From CAWJLE01 sp963843645 (GTDB lineage: Bacteria; Chloroflexota; Anaerolineae; DAOTYC01): a stretch of 64,000 nucleotides of DNA. The DNA lies in contig CAWJLE010000001.1 in NCBI GenBank assembly GCA_963843645.1, forward strand, positions 558,001-622,000. Reading direction: 5' to 3'. The translations under genes were made by a program, and so were the position numbers. Positions 1-7,414 of this stretch are shown piece after piece; positions within the stretch are counted from its first letter, which is position 1; every line of letters starts with the position of its first letter. Below the pieces are notes generated by a model. That model searched no databases. It saw nothing but the letters and a program-made list of their open reading frames with translations, and was not told where the DNA came from.

Positions 1-1
1 T

Positions 2-142
2 ACGGTCAGCCACAGCGACAGCAGCGGCCTGGGACTGGCCATCGTGCGCGGCCTGGCACAGGCGCACGGCGGCTCCGCCTGGGTGGAGAGCCCGTTAGGC
101 CAGGGCGCGACCTTCCGCGTAAGCCTGCCACGCCACACGTAA
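2..142 (+). CDS. Sensor histidine kinase, C-terminal end (partial)
   Basis: This is the last 46 residues of a protein that begins before the window. The frame reads SSGLGLAIVRGLAQAHGG and then GQGATFRVSLP before the TAA. The GLGLAIV motif is the G2 box of the HATPase_c domain of two-component sensor kinases, and the following beta strand ends the domain. The kinase would phosphorylate a response regulator that is not visible here. Which signal it senses cannot be told because the sensor part is missing. Family assignment is firm; subfamily is unknown. Confidence 0.85.
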   Translation, partial: TVSHSDSSGLGLAIVRGLAQAHGGSAWVESPLGQGATFRVSLPRHT

Positions 143-212
143 CAGACTCCGGAAGTTTCGAGGCCGGGAACTCTCGGAAGTTGCGAGACCTCGGAGCATT
201 CGTCCCCGCGCC

Positions 213-368
213 AAACTTCCGAAGTTCCCAAAACTTCGGAAGTTGTGAGACCTCGGAGCATTCGTCCCCGCGCCAAACTTCCGAAGTTCCCAAAACTTCG
301 GAAGTTGTGAGACCTCGGAACATTCGTCCAGGCGCCAAACTTCCGAAGTTTTGGAAACTTTGGAAGTT
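213..368. repeat. Palindrome array, 3 units of 62 bp
   Basis: Three units with a 62-bp period (palindromes at 213-244, 275-306 and 337-368) each hold an inverted repeat built on CTTCCGAAG and CTTCGGAAG, separated by near-identical spacers containing GAGACCTCGGA. Degraded relatives extend over 145-212 and 369-410. The same palindrome core forms two larger arrays at 50.7 and 53.7 kb. The stretch 143-411 holds no gene; it separates the kinase from the ftsY promoter. Confidence 0.85.
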
Positions 369-411
369 TTCGAGACCGGGAACTCTCGGACGTCTCGAGA
401 ATTCGGAAGTC

Positions 412-439
412 TTGCCAGAATGTCTTTTTCCAGTATAAT
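412..439 (+). promoter_or_regulatory. Sigma-70-type promoter for ftsY-prfB
   Basis: TTGCCA (412-417) and TATAAT (434-439) are separated by 16 bp, directly downstream of the palindrome array and about 45 bp ahead of the ftsY start. It is the only strong promoter-like pair seen before the ftsY-prfB operon. Confidence 0.7.
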
Positions 440-483
440 CGAAGCGTGGCAGTATATTGCCCACTCTGGGAGGTATATTCAAC

Positions 484-1392
484 TTGTTTGGCCGAAAAAA
501 AGAGCTGACCCAAAGCCTGACGCGGACTCGCCAATCCTTCTTCGGCCGCATCACGACGCTGTTCGGCGCCAACGACATCACTGAAGAGCTGTGGCAGGAG
601 TTGGAGGAACTGCTGATCCAGGGCGACGTGGGCGCGAATACCACGATCGAAGTGGTCGACCGGGTACGCGCGCGCGTCGACAAGGAACACATCCGCGAGG
701 CGGACAAGGCGGAGGCGATCCTCAAAGAGGAACTGGTCCATCTGCTCGACGTGCGCCGCCGTCCGGCACCGCGAGTCCCGCTGAACGTGATCCTGATCGT
801 CGGCGTGAACGGCTCGGGCAAGACCACGTCCATCGCCAAGCTGGCGCGGCATTTCCAACAGCAGAACAAGCGAGTCATGCTGGCCGCCGCGGATACCTTC
901 CGCGCCGCCGCCATCGACCAGCTTCGCCTGTGGGGCGACCGCCTGGGTATCGAAGTCATCCATCACGAGCCGAACGGGGACCCGGGGGCCGTCGTGTTCG
1001 ACGCGGTGCAGGCTGCGGAGAGGCGCGGCATCGACGTGCTGATCGTCGACACCGCCGGCCGCCTGCACACGAAGTACAACCTGATGCAAGAGCTGAAGAA
1101 GGTCCGCAACGTGACCGGCAAATCGCTGCCGGGCGCTCCGCACGAGACGCTTCTCGTGCTGGATGGGACGACCGGGCAGAATGCGCTGGCGCAGGCCCAG
1201 CACTTCAAGGAGGCCGTGGAAGTCACCGGCGTGATCCTGGCCAAGCTGGACGGCACCGCCAAAGGCGGCATGGCCTTCACCATCGCCAAGGAATTGGCGC
1301 TCCCGATCCTGTACGTCGGTACCGGCGAGAAGGCCGAAGACCTGGCAGAGTTCGATCCACAAGAATTTGTCGATAGCCTGTTCGAGAGATGA
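484..1392 (+). CDS. ftsY: Signal recognition particle receptor FtsY
   Basis: FtsY is the SRP-receptor GTPase that docks ribosome-nascent chain complexes at the membrane. The NG domain is complete: an N-domain helical bundle, the P-loop GVNGSGKTTSIAKLA around residues 110-125, DTFRAAA, DTAGRLHTKYNL and AKLDGTAKGG. The acidic A domain of enterobacterial FtsY is absent, as in most bacteria. I chose the TTG at 484 because GGGAGGT lies 9 bp upstream and the protein then starts LFGRKKEL; an upstream in-frame TTG at 457 lacks such a site. Length is 302 aa. prfB follows after 13 bp, so the two are probably cotranscribed. Confidence 0.95.
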   Translation: MFGRKKELTQSLTRTRQSFFGRITTLFGANDITEELWQELEELLIQGDVGANTTIEVVDRVRARVDKEHIREADKAEAILKEELVHLLDVRRRPAPRVPLNVILIVGVNGSGKTTSIAKLARHFQQQNKRVMLAAADTFRAAAIDQLRLWGDRLGIEVIHHEPNGDPGAVVFDAVQAAERRGIDVLIVDTAGRLHTKYNLMQELKKVRNVTGKSLPGAPHETLLVLDGTTGQNALAQAQHFKEAVEVTGVILAKLDGTAKGGMAFTIAKELALPILYVGTGEKAEDLAEFDPQEFVDSLFER

Positions 1393-1405
1393 GAATCAGA
1401 TCAAT

Positions 1406-2507
1406 ATGGAAGAGCTAGTCGCACGCTTAAACGAGATGGACAAAAGAATCGAAGACACAATGGTGCGTCTTTGACGTAGCCGGCGATCGCGAGAAGATTG
1501 TCGAGTTAGAAAAGCGCACCGGCGACCCGGCGTTCTGGAACGACCCGGAGAGCGCCCAGGCCGCGATGCAGCAGCTGAGCGCACTTAAAGAAAAGGTGGA
1601 ATCGTGGGACAAGATCAGCGGGCGCGTGAAAGACGCCGCGACGCTGGTCGAGCTGAGCACCGACGACGCGGATGAAGCAACGCAGCAGGAACTGGCCGCG
1701 GAGGTGGAAGAGATCTCCAAGGAGTGGCAAAAGCGCGAGTTTCAGCTCTTGCTCTCCGGCCGGCACGATCGGTCCGACGCCATCCTGGCCATCCACGCCG
1801 GGGCCGGCGGCACCGAGGCCCAGGATTGGGCTTCCATGCTGTTTCGCATGTACTTGCGCTGGGCGGAAGAGCACGACTACCAGACAGACATCCTGGATTC
1901 GCTGAACGGGGAAGAAGCGGGCATCAAGACCGTGACCCTGCACGTGAAGGGACCGTGGGCCTACGGGTACCTGCGGGCCGAACGCGGCGTGCATCGGCTG
2001 GTGCGCCTGTCGCCGTACGACGCGGCTCACCGCCGGCATACGTCCTTCGCCCTGGTCGAAGTGCTGCCGGACATCGAGAAGGACATCGACATCGAGATTC
2101 GGCCGGAGGATCTCAAGATCGACGTGTTCCGCTCGTCCGGCGCGGGCGGGCAGAACGTGCAGAAGAACTCCACGGCGGTGCGCATGACGTACCTGCCGAC
2201 GGGGATGGTCGTCACCTGCCAGAACGAGCGCTCGCAGTTGCAGAACCGCGAGGTGGCCCTGAAGATCCTCCGCGCACGGCTGTACGAGATCGAAATGGAA
2301 AAACAGGAAGAGGAGCGGGCTCGTCTGAAGGGCAAACACGTCGATGCGGGCTGGGGCAACCAGATCCGTTCGTACGTGCTGCATCCCTACCACATGGTCA
2401 AGGACCTGCGGACAGATTACGAGGTCGGGAACACGAGCGCCGTCCTCGACGGAAGGTTAGACGATTTCATCGAGGCCTACCTGCGCTCCACCGTCGGAGA
2501 GAATTGA
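1406..2507 (+). CDS. prfB: Peptide chain release factor 2 (programmed +1 frameshift)
   Basis: RF2 releases finished peptides at UGA and UAA codons. The first 22 codons run from ATG 1406 to an in-frame TGA at 1472-1474; reading must slip +1 at CTTTGAC to continue as DVAGDREKIVELEKRTGDPAFWND, the classic RF2 start region. Total product is 366 aa, the normal family length. The peptidyl-hydrolysis motif GAGGQNVQ lies near residue 246. The stop-codon recognition tripeptide, usually SPF, is here SPY (RLVRLSPYDAAHRR), confirmed from the codons TCG CCG TAC. The gene ends before a strong terminator. Confidence 0.96.
1469..1475 (+). other. RF2 autoregulatory frameshift site CTTTGAC
   Basis: The heptamer CTT-TGA-C is the conserved slip site at which low RF2 favours +1 slippage over termination. 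The slip restores the frame that runs to 2507. The upstream internal Shine-Dalgarno-like stimulator, strong in Escherichia coli, is weak here: only a GGTG lies a few bases before CTT. Confidence 0.9.
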
Positions 2508-2517
2508 CGGAAGCGAT

Positions 2518-2549
2518 AAAACCGCCGAGGCCGACCCTCCGGCGGTTTT
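2518..2549 (+). terminator. Intrinsic terminator after prfB
   Basis: A perfect 10-bp stem, AAAACCGCCG (2518-2527) with CGGCGGTTTT (2540-2549), ends in a T tract. It lies 11 bp past the prfB stop. The following 2560-2700 stretch holds decayed copies of the CTTCCGAAG palindrome and no gene. Confidence 0.85.
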
Positions 2550-2712
2550 CGCTTTCCTGGGGCCAATCTGGACTTTCGAAGCTCTGGAAACTTGGTCGGT
2601 CCGGAAAGCCTGCGGGCGGGCGTTTCCAGGATCTTTCGAGCTTCAGAAGTCCTGCGCAGGCTTCCAGATTTTTCGAAACTTCGTAAGTCTAAACATATCT
2701 CGAACATTTGTT

Positions 2713-2741
2713 TTGACAAATCGAGCAAAATACCGTAAAGT
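2713..2741 (+). promoter_or_regulatory. Promoter for gyrA
   Basis: TTGACA (2713-2718) and TAAAGT (2736-2741) with 17-bp spacing precede the gyrA start by about 55 bp, after the prfB terminator. The -35 is perfect and the -10 matches consensus at 4 of 6 positions. Confidence 0.7.
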
Positions 2742-2795
2742 GACTTTGTGGCTTTGCGCCATAGGTCCAGAAAAGTCGTTGACAGGAGCAGCCCC

Positions 2796-5700
2796 ATGGA
2801 GCTTGGTACAGTTCGGCAGGTCGATATCGACCAGGAGATGCAGGCAGCTTACCTGGATTACGCCATGAGTGTCATCGTGGCCCGCGCGCTGCCTGACGTG
2901 CGCGACGGCCTCAAGCCGGTGCACCGTCGCATCCTATTCGCCATGTACGACATGGGTCTCCATCCCAGCAGCCCGTACAAGAAGAGCGCCCGCATCGTCG
3001 GTGAGGTGCTGGGCAAGTACCACCCGCACGGCGACTCGGCGGTGTACGAGAGCATGGTCCGCATGGCGCAGGATTTCTCGATGCGCTACGTACTGGTCGA
3101 CGGCCAGGGCAACTTCGGCTCCATCGACGGCGACTCCGCCGCGGCCATGCGCTACACCGAGGCCCGGCTGCACGCCGTGGCCGAGGAGATGTTGTCCGAC
3201 ATTAACAAGGACACGATCGACTTCGGCCCCAACTTCGACGGCAGCTTAAACGAACCCCTGATCCTGCCGTCAGCGTTTCCCAACCTGATCGTCAACGGCT
3301 CGTCCGGCATCGCGGTGGGCATGGCGACCAACATGCCGCCCCACAACCTGAGCGAAGTGTGCGACGCCCTGACCTACATGATCGACCGGTACGACCGCGT
3401 GGACGACATCTCGGTCGACGAGCTGATGCACTTCATAAAGGGCCCCGACTTTCCTACCGGAGGCATCGTTTACGCGGGCGAGGAGGGCGACAACGGGAAC
3501 GGCTCCGGTGAAGCGGAAGCCGATGCCGCGGAAGACCATCTCCGCGCAGCATACGCCTCGGGGCGCGGGCGCATCGTCGTGCAGGCCAAGGCCCACATCG
3601 AGGAGATGAGCCGCAACCGGAACCGCATCGTCGTGACGGAGCTGCCCTACCAGGTGAACAAGAGCCGGCTGATCGAGCGCATCGCCGAGCTGGTGCGTGA
3701 CGGCCGGCTGGAGGGCATCACCGACCTGCGCGACGAGTCCGACCGGCAGGGGATGCGCATCATCATCGAGGTGACGCGCAACGTGGAGCCGCGCAAGATG
3801 CTCAGCGACCTGTTCCGCCTCACCCCGATGCGCAGCACGTTCAGTATCATCAACCTGGCGCTGGTGGACGGCGAGCCGCGCACGCTGCCACTGCGCCGTC
3901 TGATGTACCATTTCGTCGAACATCGGCGGGAAGTGATCACCCGCCGAAGCCAGTTCGACCTGGCCCGCGCCAAAGAGCGCGCACACATTCTGGAAGGCCT
4001 GCTCGTCGCCCTCGCCAATCTGGACGAGGTGATCCGGATCATCCGCCACTCTCAGAATGTGGACACCGCCCATACCAATCTGCGCAAGCGCTTCAAGCTG
4101 ACCGACGTCCAGGCGCAGGCCATCCTGGACATGATGCTGCGGCGGCTGGCCGCCCTCGAGCGGCAGAAACTGGAGGCGGAATACAAAGAGAAGCTCAAGC
4201 TCATCGCCTATCTCGAAGACATCCTGAGCCATCCGATCAAGATTCTCAAGATCATCAAGGATGAGTTGGCTGAGCTGAAGAAGAAATACGGCGACGCCCG
4301 GCGGACGCAGATCGTCCGCGGCACCCACGCCGATGAGCTGATCACGACGGACCTGCTGCCGGACGAGCGCAGTGTGGTCGTGCTCGACACGAACAGCCAG
4401 GTGTATCGGCAGCCGGAGCAGCGTCTCTTGCTCCTGGGCCAGTCGAACGTGACGCCGCGGCACGTGGTGGTGGCGAGCGCGCGCGATACCCTGGCCTGCC
4501 TGACCCCGGACGGCCGCGCCATTCCGATCGCCGTGCACGCCGTGCCGGACGTGGACAGCAGCCCGAAGAAGGCGCTGGGAGACCTGGCCAGCGTGACCCA
4601 GACCGACGACGTCGGCGCCATCCTGGCCCTGCCGGCACGTGAGGGCGAATCGGCCCGGACGTCAGGCGCACCTGGCGAGGCGCCCGCATACCTGATGACG
4701 CTGACCGCCGCGGGCAAGATCAAGCGCACGACGGTGGAAGAGGTGTCGAAAGCGCTGGCGCGAGGCGAAACCGGCGTCATGAACGTGGACCCGGAGGATC
4801 GATTGATCTGGGCAGGCTTCACGCCGGGCGAGAGCGAGGTCATCCTCGTTTCGGCCAAGGGTAAGGGCATCCGCTTCAACGAAGAAGAAGTACGCGCATC
4901 CGGCCTGGGCGCCGGCGGGGTTCTGTCCATGAAGCTCGATGACGACGACCATCTGCTGGGGGCCGGCGTGATCGAAGACGGCGCGCTGCTCCTGACCATC
5001 AGCGCAAACGGTTTCGGGAAGGTCTCTCCGCTGAAGGGCTACCCGGCCCAGAAGCGCTACGGGTCGGGCATCGTCACTGCAGGTCTCAACGCTCGAACCG
5101 GCAACCTGGTCGGCGCCGCCGTGGTCGGCGAACGCGACGAGGTCATCCTGGTCACCGCGCACGATCGGGCCGTCCGCGCGAGAGCGCACGACTTCCCGGC
5201 CGCGGGTCGCGCCACGTTCGGCCGATCCGTGATCGAGCTGCAGCCGAAGGAGACGGTCAGCCACCTGATGGCGCTTCCGCCGAACCCCGAGTCATCGGAA
5301 TCGCCGAAACCACCGGCGCCTGACAAGCCGAAGCGCCCGCGGAAGCCCGCCGGGTCCGAGCCGGGGAAAACGAGCGGCCGGGGCAAGAAGGCCGCCACAG
5401 CGCCGCAGCGCGCAGCCAAGGCGCCCGCCGAAAAGTCCGCGAAGCCGGCGAAGCCTCGGACGGCCGGCGGGTCCGCCCCCAAGGAACCGCAACAGCTGGC
5501 TCTGGACATCGACGTCGAGCCCACCTGGACGCCGCCGGTGACCGGCGCGGTGGGCGCCAGGCTGAGCGAAGCGCCGCGCGGCGGACGTCGGACGAAGGCC
5601 CCGCCCGCGCCCGCCGAGAAGCCGGGTTCCGGCGCCACGCCCGCCGAGTCACACGCCGCGCCGCCGGCCGCCAAACGCGCCGCCAGGCAGACTCCGGTCG

Positions 5701-6095
5701 GGGCGACCGCGCCCAAGACAGCGAAGGCAACCGACGACGTGCTGGACATTCCGACGAGGCGGCGTCCCGCGGCAAAGAAGACGCGCGACACCGCTCAGCC
5801 CGCCGTTAAGGCCGGGGTTGCGCCCGCAGAGGACGACGACGAGCTGGAATTGCCGGTGACGCGGCGGGTCGTGTTCAAGGGGAAGCCTGCAAAGCCGCTC
5901 GAGCCTACAAGGCGAGCCCGCGCCAAGAGCGGAGAGGCGGACGAAGTGGTGGATCTGCCGGTGAAGCCGGCCGCGAAGAAGAGGAAAACACCGTCATCCG
6001 CTCAGCCCGCGAAGGCGAAGGGCGGAGCCGGCGACGACAAGGGTGCGCCGCGAGGCAAGCCGCCTCGGCGCATCAGCAGCACCAAAGCGAAATGA
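2796..6095 (+). CDS. gyrA: DNA gyrase subunit A with long basic C-terminal tail
   Basis: GyrA is the breakage-reunion subunit of the type II topoisomerase that negatively supercoils DNA. The catalytic tyrosine is Tyr120 in AAAMRYTEARL, and the quinolone region reads HPHGDSAVYESMV. An acidic insertion (EEGDNGNGSGEAEADAAEDH) lies between GGIVYAG and GRGRIVVQAK. The start is ATG 2796, with AGGAG 7 bp upstream. The C-terminal pinwheel blades are recognisable, but I see no QRRGGRG-type GyrA box. After about residue 828 comes a roughly 270-residue Lys/Ala/Pro-rich tail, giving 1099 aa against a usual 800-900. The tail repeats an acidic motif: DDVLDIPT, DDELELPV, DEVVDLPV. A ParC-like role is possible, but the only B subunit here is gyrB at 25.6 kb. 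Confidence 0.93.
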   Translation: MELGTVRQVDIDQEMQAAYLDYAMSVIVARALPDVRDGLKPVHRRILFAMYDMGLHPSSPYKKSARIVGEVLGKYHPHGDSAVYESMVRMAQDFSMRYVLVDGQGNFGSIDGDSAAAMRYTEARLHAVAEEMLSDINKDTIDFGPNFDGSLNEPLILPSAFPNLIVNGSSGIAVGMATNMPPHNLSEVCDALTYMIDRYDRVDDISVDELMHFIKGPDFPTGGIVYAGEEGDNGNGSGEAEADAAEDHLRAAYASGRGRIVVQAKAHIEEMSRNRNRIVVTELPYQVNKSRLIERIAELVRDGRLEGITDLRDESDRQGMRIIIEVTRNVEPRKMLSDLFRLTPMRSTFSIINLALVDGEPRTLPLRRLMYHFVEHRREVITRRSQFDLARAKERAHILEGLLVALANLDEVIRIIRHSQNVDTAHTNLRKRFKLTDVQAQAILDMMLRRLAALERQKLEAEYKEKLKLIAYLEDILSHPIKILKIIKDELAELKKKYGDARRTQIVRGTHADELITTDLLPDERSVVVLDTNSQVYRQPEQRLLLLGQSNVTPRHVVVASARDTLACLTPDGRAIPIAVHAVPDVDSSPKKALGDLASVTQTDDVGAILALPAREGESARTSGAPGEAPAYLMTLTAAGKIKRTTVEEVSKALARGETGVMNVDPEDRLIWAGFTPGESEVILVSAKGKGIRFNEEEVRASGLGAGGVLSMKLDDDDHLLGAGVIEDGALLLTISANGFGKVSPLKGYPAQKRYGSGIVTAGLNARTGNLVGAAVVGERDEVILVTAHDRAVRARAHDFPAAGRATFGRSVIELQPKETVSHLMALPPNPESSESPKPPAPDKPKRPRKPAGSEPGKTSGRGKKAATAPQRAAKAPAEKSAKPAKPRTAGGSAPKEPQQLALDIDVEPTWTPPVTGAVGARLSEAPRGGRRTKAPPAPAEKPGSGATPAESHAAPPAAKRAARQTPVGATAPKTAKATDDVLDIPTRRRPAAKKTRDTAQPAVKAGVAPAEDDDELELPVTRRVVFKGKPAKPLEPTRRARAKSGEADEVVDLPVKPAAKKRKTPSSAQPAKAKGGAGDDKGAPRGKPPRRISSTKAK

Positions 6096-6134
6096 GCGGA
6101 CGCCTCTCCCCTGGCAGGAGGAAGAGGCGTCCGC
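6096..6134. terminator. Hairpin directly after gyrA
   Basis: A perfect 12-bp stem (GCGGACGCCTCT at 6096-6107 with its complement at 6123-6134) starts at the base after the gyrA stop. There is no T run, so it may protect the 3' end or help the stronger terminator at 6226 rather than terminate alone. Confidence 0.6.
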
Positions 6135-6193
6135 ATACCCAACAGCGGTGGCGTGAGGTTGGTCCCGAAGAACGTGGCGCCTGCACCAGTCAA

Positions 6194-6223
6194 GACTTCC
6201 GAAGTTCAAGAACTTCGGAAGTC
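6194..6223. repeat. Single CTTCCGAAG palindrome
   Basis: A solitary copy of the window-wide palindrome, arms GACTTCCGAAGTT (6194-6206) and AACTTCGGAAGTC (6211-6223), lies between the convergent gyrA and DHOD-like genes. Confidence 0.85.
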
Positions 6224-6225
6224 CA

Positions 6226-6257
6226 GGCCGGAAGGGAACACCCTTCCGGCCGTTTTT
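6226..6257 (+). terminator. Intrinsic terminator
   Basis: An 11-bp perfect stem GGCCGGAAGGG (6226-6236) and CCCTTCCGGCC (6241-6251) with an AACA loop is followed by GTTTTT. The T run is on the plus strand, so it ends gyrA transcription before the convergent minus-strand operon. Confidence 0.85.
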
Positions 6258-6291
6258 AGTATGCGCTACGAAGATCAGAAACGAGCGGCAG

Positions 6292-7293
6292 CTATTCGAC
6301 GGTCGACCACGAGTGGAGGGTCTTGATGTAATTGGCGCGCTCGAATGCAGCTGGGTCGTCCACTGCTTCCTGGCTCAGGCTGCCCTTCATCTGCGCGACC
6401 GACTCGTAATCGTGGGCCTCCATCCAGGCCGCGACGCCGTTCACGAGGTCCCCGATGCGACCGATGCCGTTCTGCAGCAGCGCGGAAGCCACCATGGTCA
6501 CGTCGGCGCCGGCCATCACGGCCTTGATGACGTCACCTGGTGTGTGCACGCCGGTCGTCAGCGCCAGCGACGCCTTGACACGCCCGTTGAGAATCGCGAC
6601 CCACCGCAGCGGGAGCCGCATGTCCAGCGAGCTGCTGAGCGTCAGGTTCGGCACGACTTCCAACCGGCTGATGTCCAGATCGGGCTGGTAGAAGCGGTTG
6701 AACAGCACCAGGCCGTTCGCGCCCAGATCGTCCAGCTGGTGCGCCATGTAGCCCATCGAGCTGAAGAACGGGCTGAGCTTCATGGCCACGGGGATCCGAA
6801 CACTGTCCTTGACTGACTTCAAAACGTCGAGGTAGATTTGCTCCACCTGGGCGCCACTCATTTTGGCCTCGGCTGCGACGTAGTACACGTTGAGCTCCAG
6901 CGCGTCCGCGCCGGCCTGCTCGATCTGCTTCGCGTACTCTCTCCAGCCGTGCGGCGTCACTCCGTTCAAACTCGCGACGATGGGAATGCCGACCGCTTCC
7001 TTGGCCTGGCGAATGTGCTCCAGGTAGTCTTCCTGCCCCGGCCGATACTCCGGCAGGTCGGGAAAGTACGTCAACGACTCGGCAAAGCGATAGGTGCCGT
7101 ATTCCAGGTAGTGCTCGAGCTCATCCGCCTCGAAGCGCATCTGCTCTTCGAACAGGGAATACAAGACTACGGCGGCAGCGCCTGCGTCTTCCATAGACTT
7201 GATCGTGCTGATTTTGCGCGAGAGAGGTGAGGCGGAGGGGACAATCGGATTTTTCAGGTCCAGCCCCATGTACTTGGTGCTCAGATCTACCAT
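6292..7293 (-). CDS. Dihydroorotate dehydrogenase-like FMN protein
   Basis: A 333-residue TIM-barrel flavoprotein of the DHOD-like family that often accompanies pyruvate:ferredoxin oxidoreductase genes. It starts MVDLSTKYMGLDLKNPIV, and the FMN-site segments SLNGVTPHGW, LELNVYY, KLSPFFSSM and TTGVHTPGDV are visible. The start ATG (7291-7293) has AAAGGA upstream on the minus strand. It lies 121 bp downstream of nifJ in the same direction, with a hairpin between. A role in pyrimidine synthesis is not implied; its oxidoreductase substrate is unknown, and the neighbourhood suggests a link to ferredoxin-dependent pyruvate metabolism. Confidence 0.85.
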   Translation of the reverse strand: MVDLSTKYMGLDLKNPIVPSASPLSRKISTIKSMEDAGAAAVVLYSLFEEQMRFEADELEHYLEYGTYRFAESLTYFPDLPEYRPGQEDYLEHIRQAKEAVGIPIVASLNGVTPHGWREYAKQIEQAGADALELNVYYVAAEAKMSGAQVEQIYLDVLKSVKDSVRIPVAMKLSPFFSSMGYMAHQLDDLGANGLVLFNRFYQPDLDISRLEVVPNLTLSSSLDMRLPLRWVAILNGRVKASLALTTGVHTPGDVIKAVMAGADVTMVASALLQNGIGRIGDLVNGVAAWMEAHDYESVAQMKGSLSQEAVDDPAAFERANYIKTLHSWSTVE

Positions 7294-7367
7294 CGTCGTA
7301 TCCTTTCGTTCGGGGGTGTGGGAACGGATCGGGCCCCATCGTCCGAGCCGTTCGGGGATATAAGAAG

Positions 7368-7393
7368 CTGGCGGGCTGCGATCAGCCCGCCAG
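7368..7393 (-). terminator. Intercistronic hairpin between nifJ and DHOD-like gene
   Basis: A perfect 10-bp stem, CTGGCGGGCT with AGCCCGCCAG and a 6-base loop, lies 22 bp past the nifJ stop. On the minus strand it is followed by a weak T-rich stretch, so it may partly terminate transcription and lower expression of the downstream gene. Confidence 0.6.
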
Positions 7394-7414
7394 TCTGCTG
7401 CTTGAATCTGGGAA

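Noticed and set aside
3270..4538. Minus-strand open frame of 422 codons within gyrA
   Set aside because: Shadow frame; gyrA motifs on the plus strand are unambiguous.
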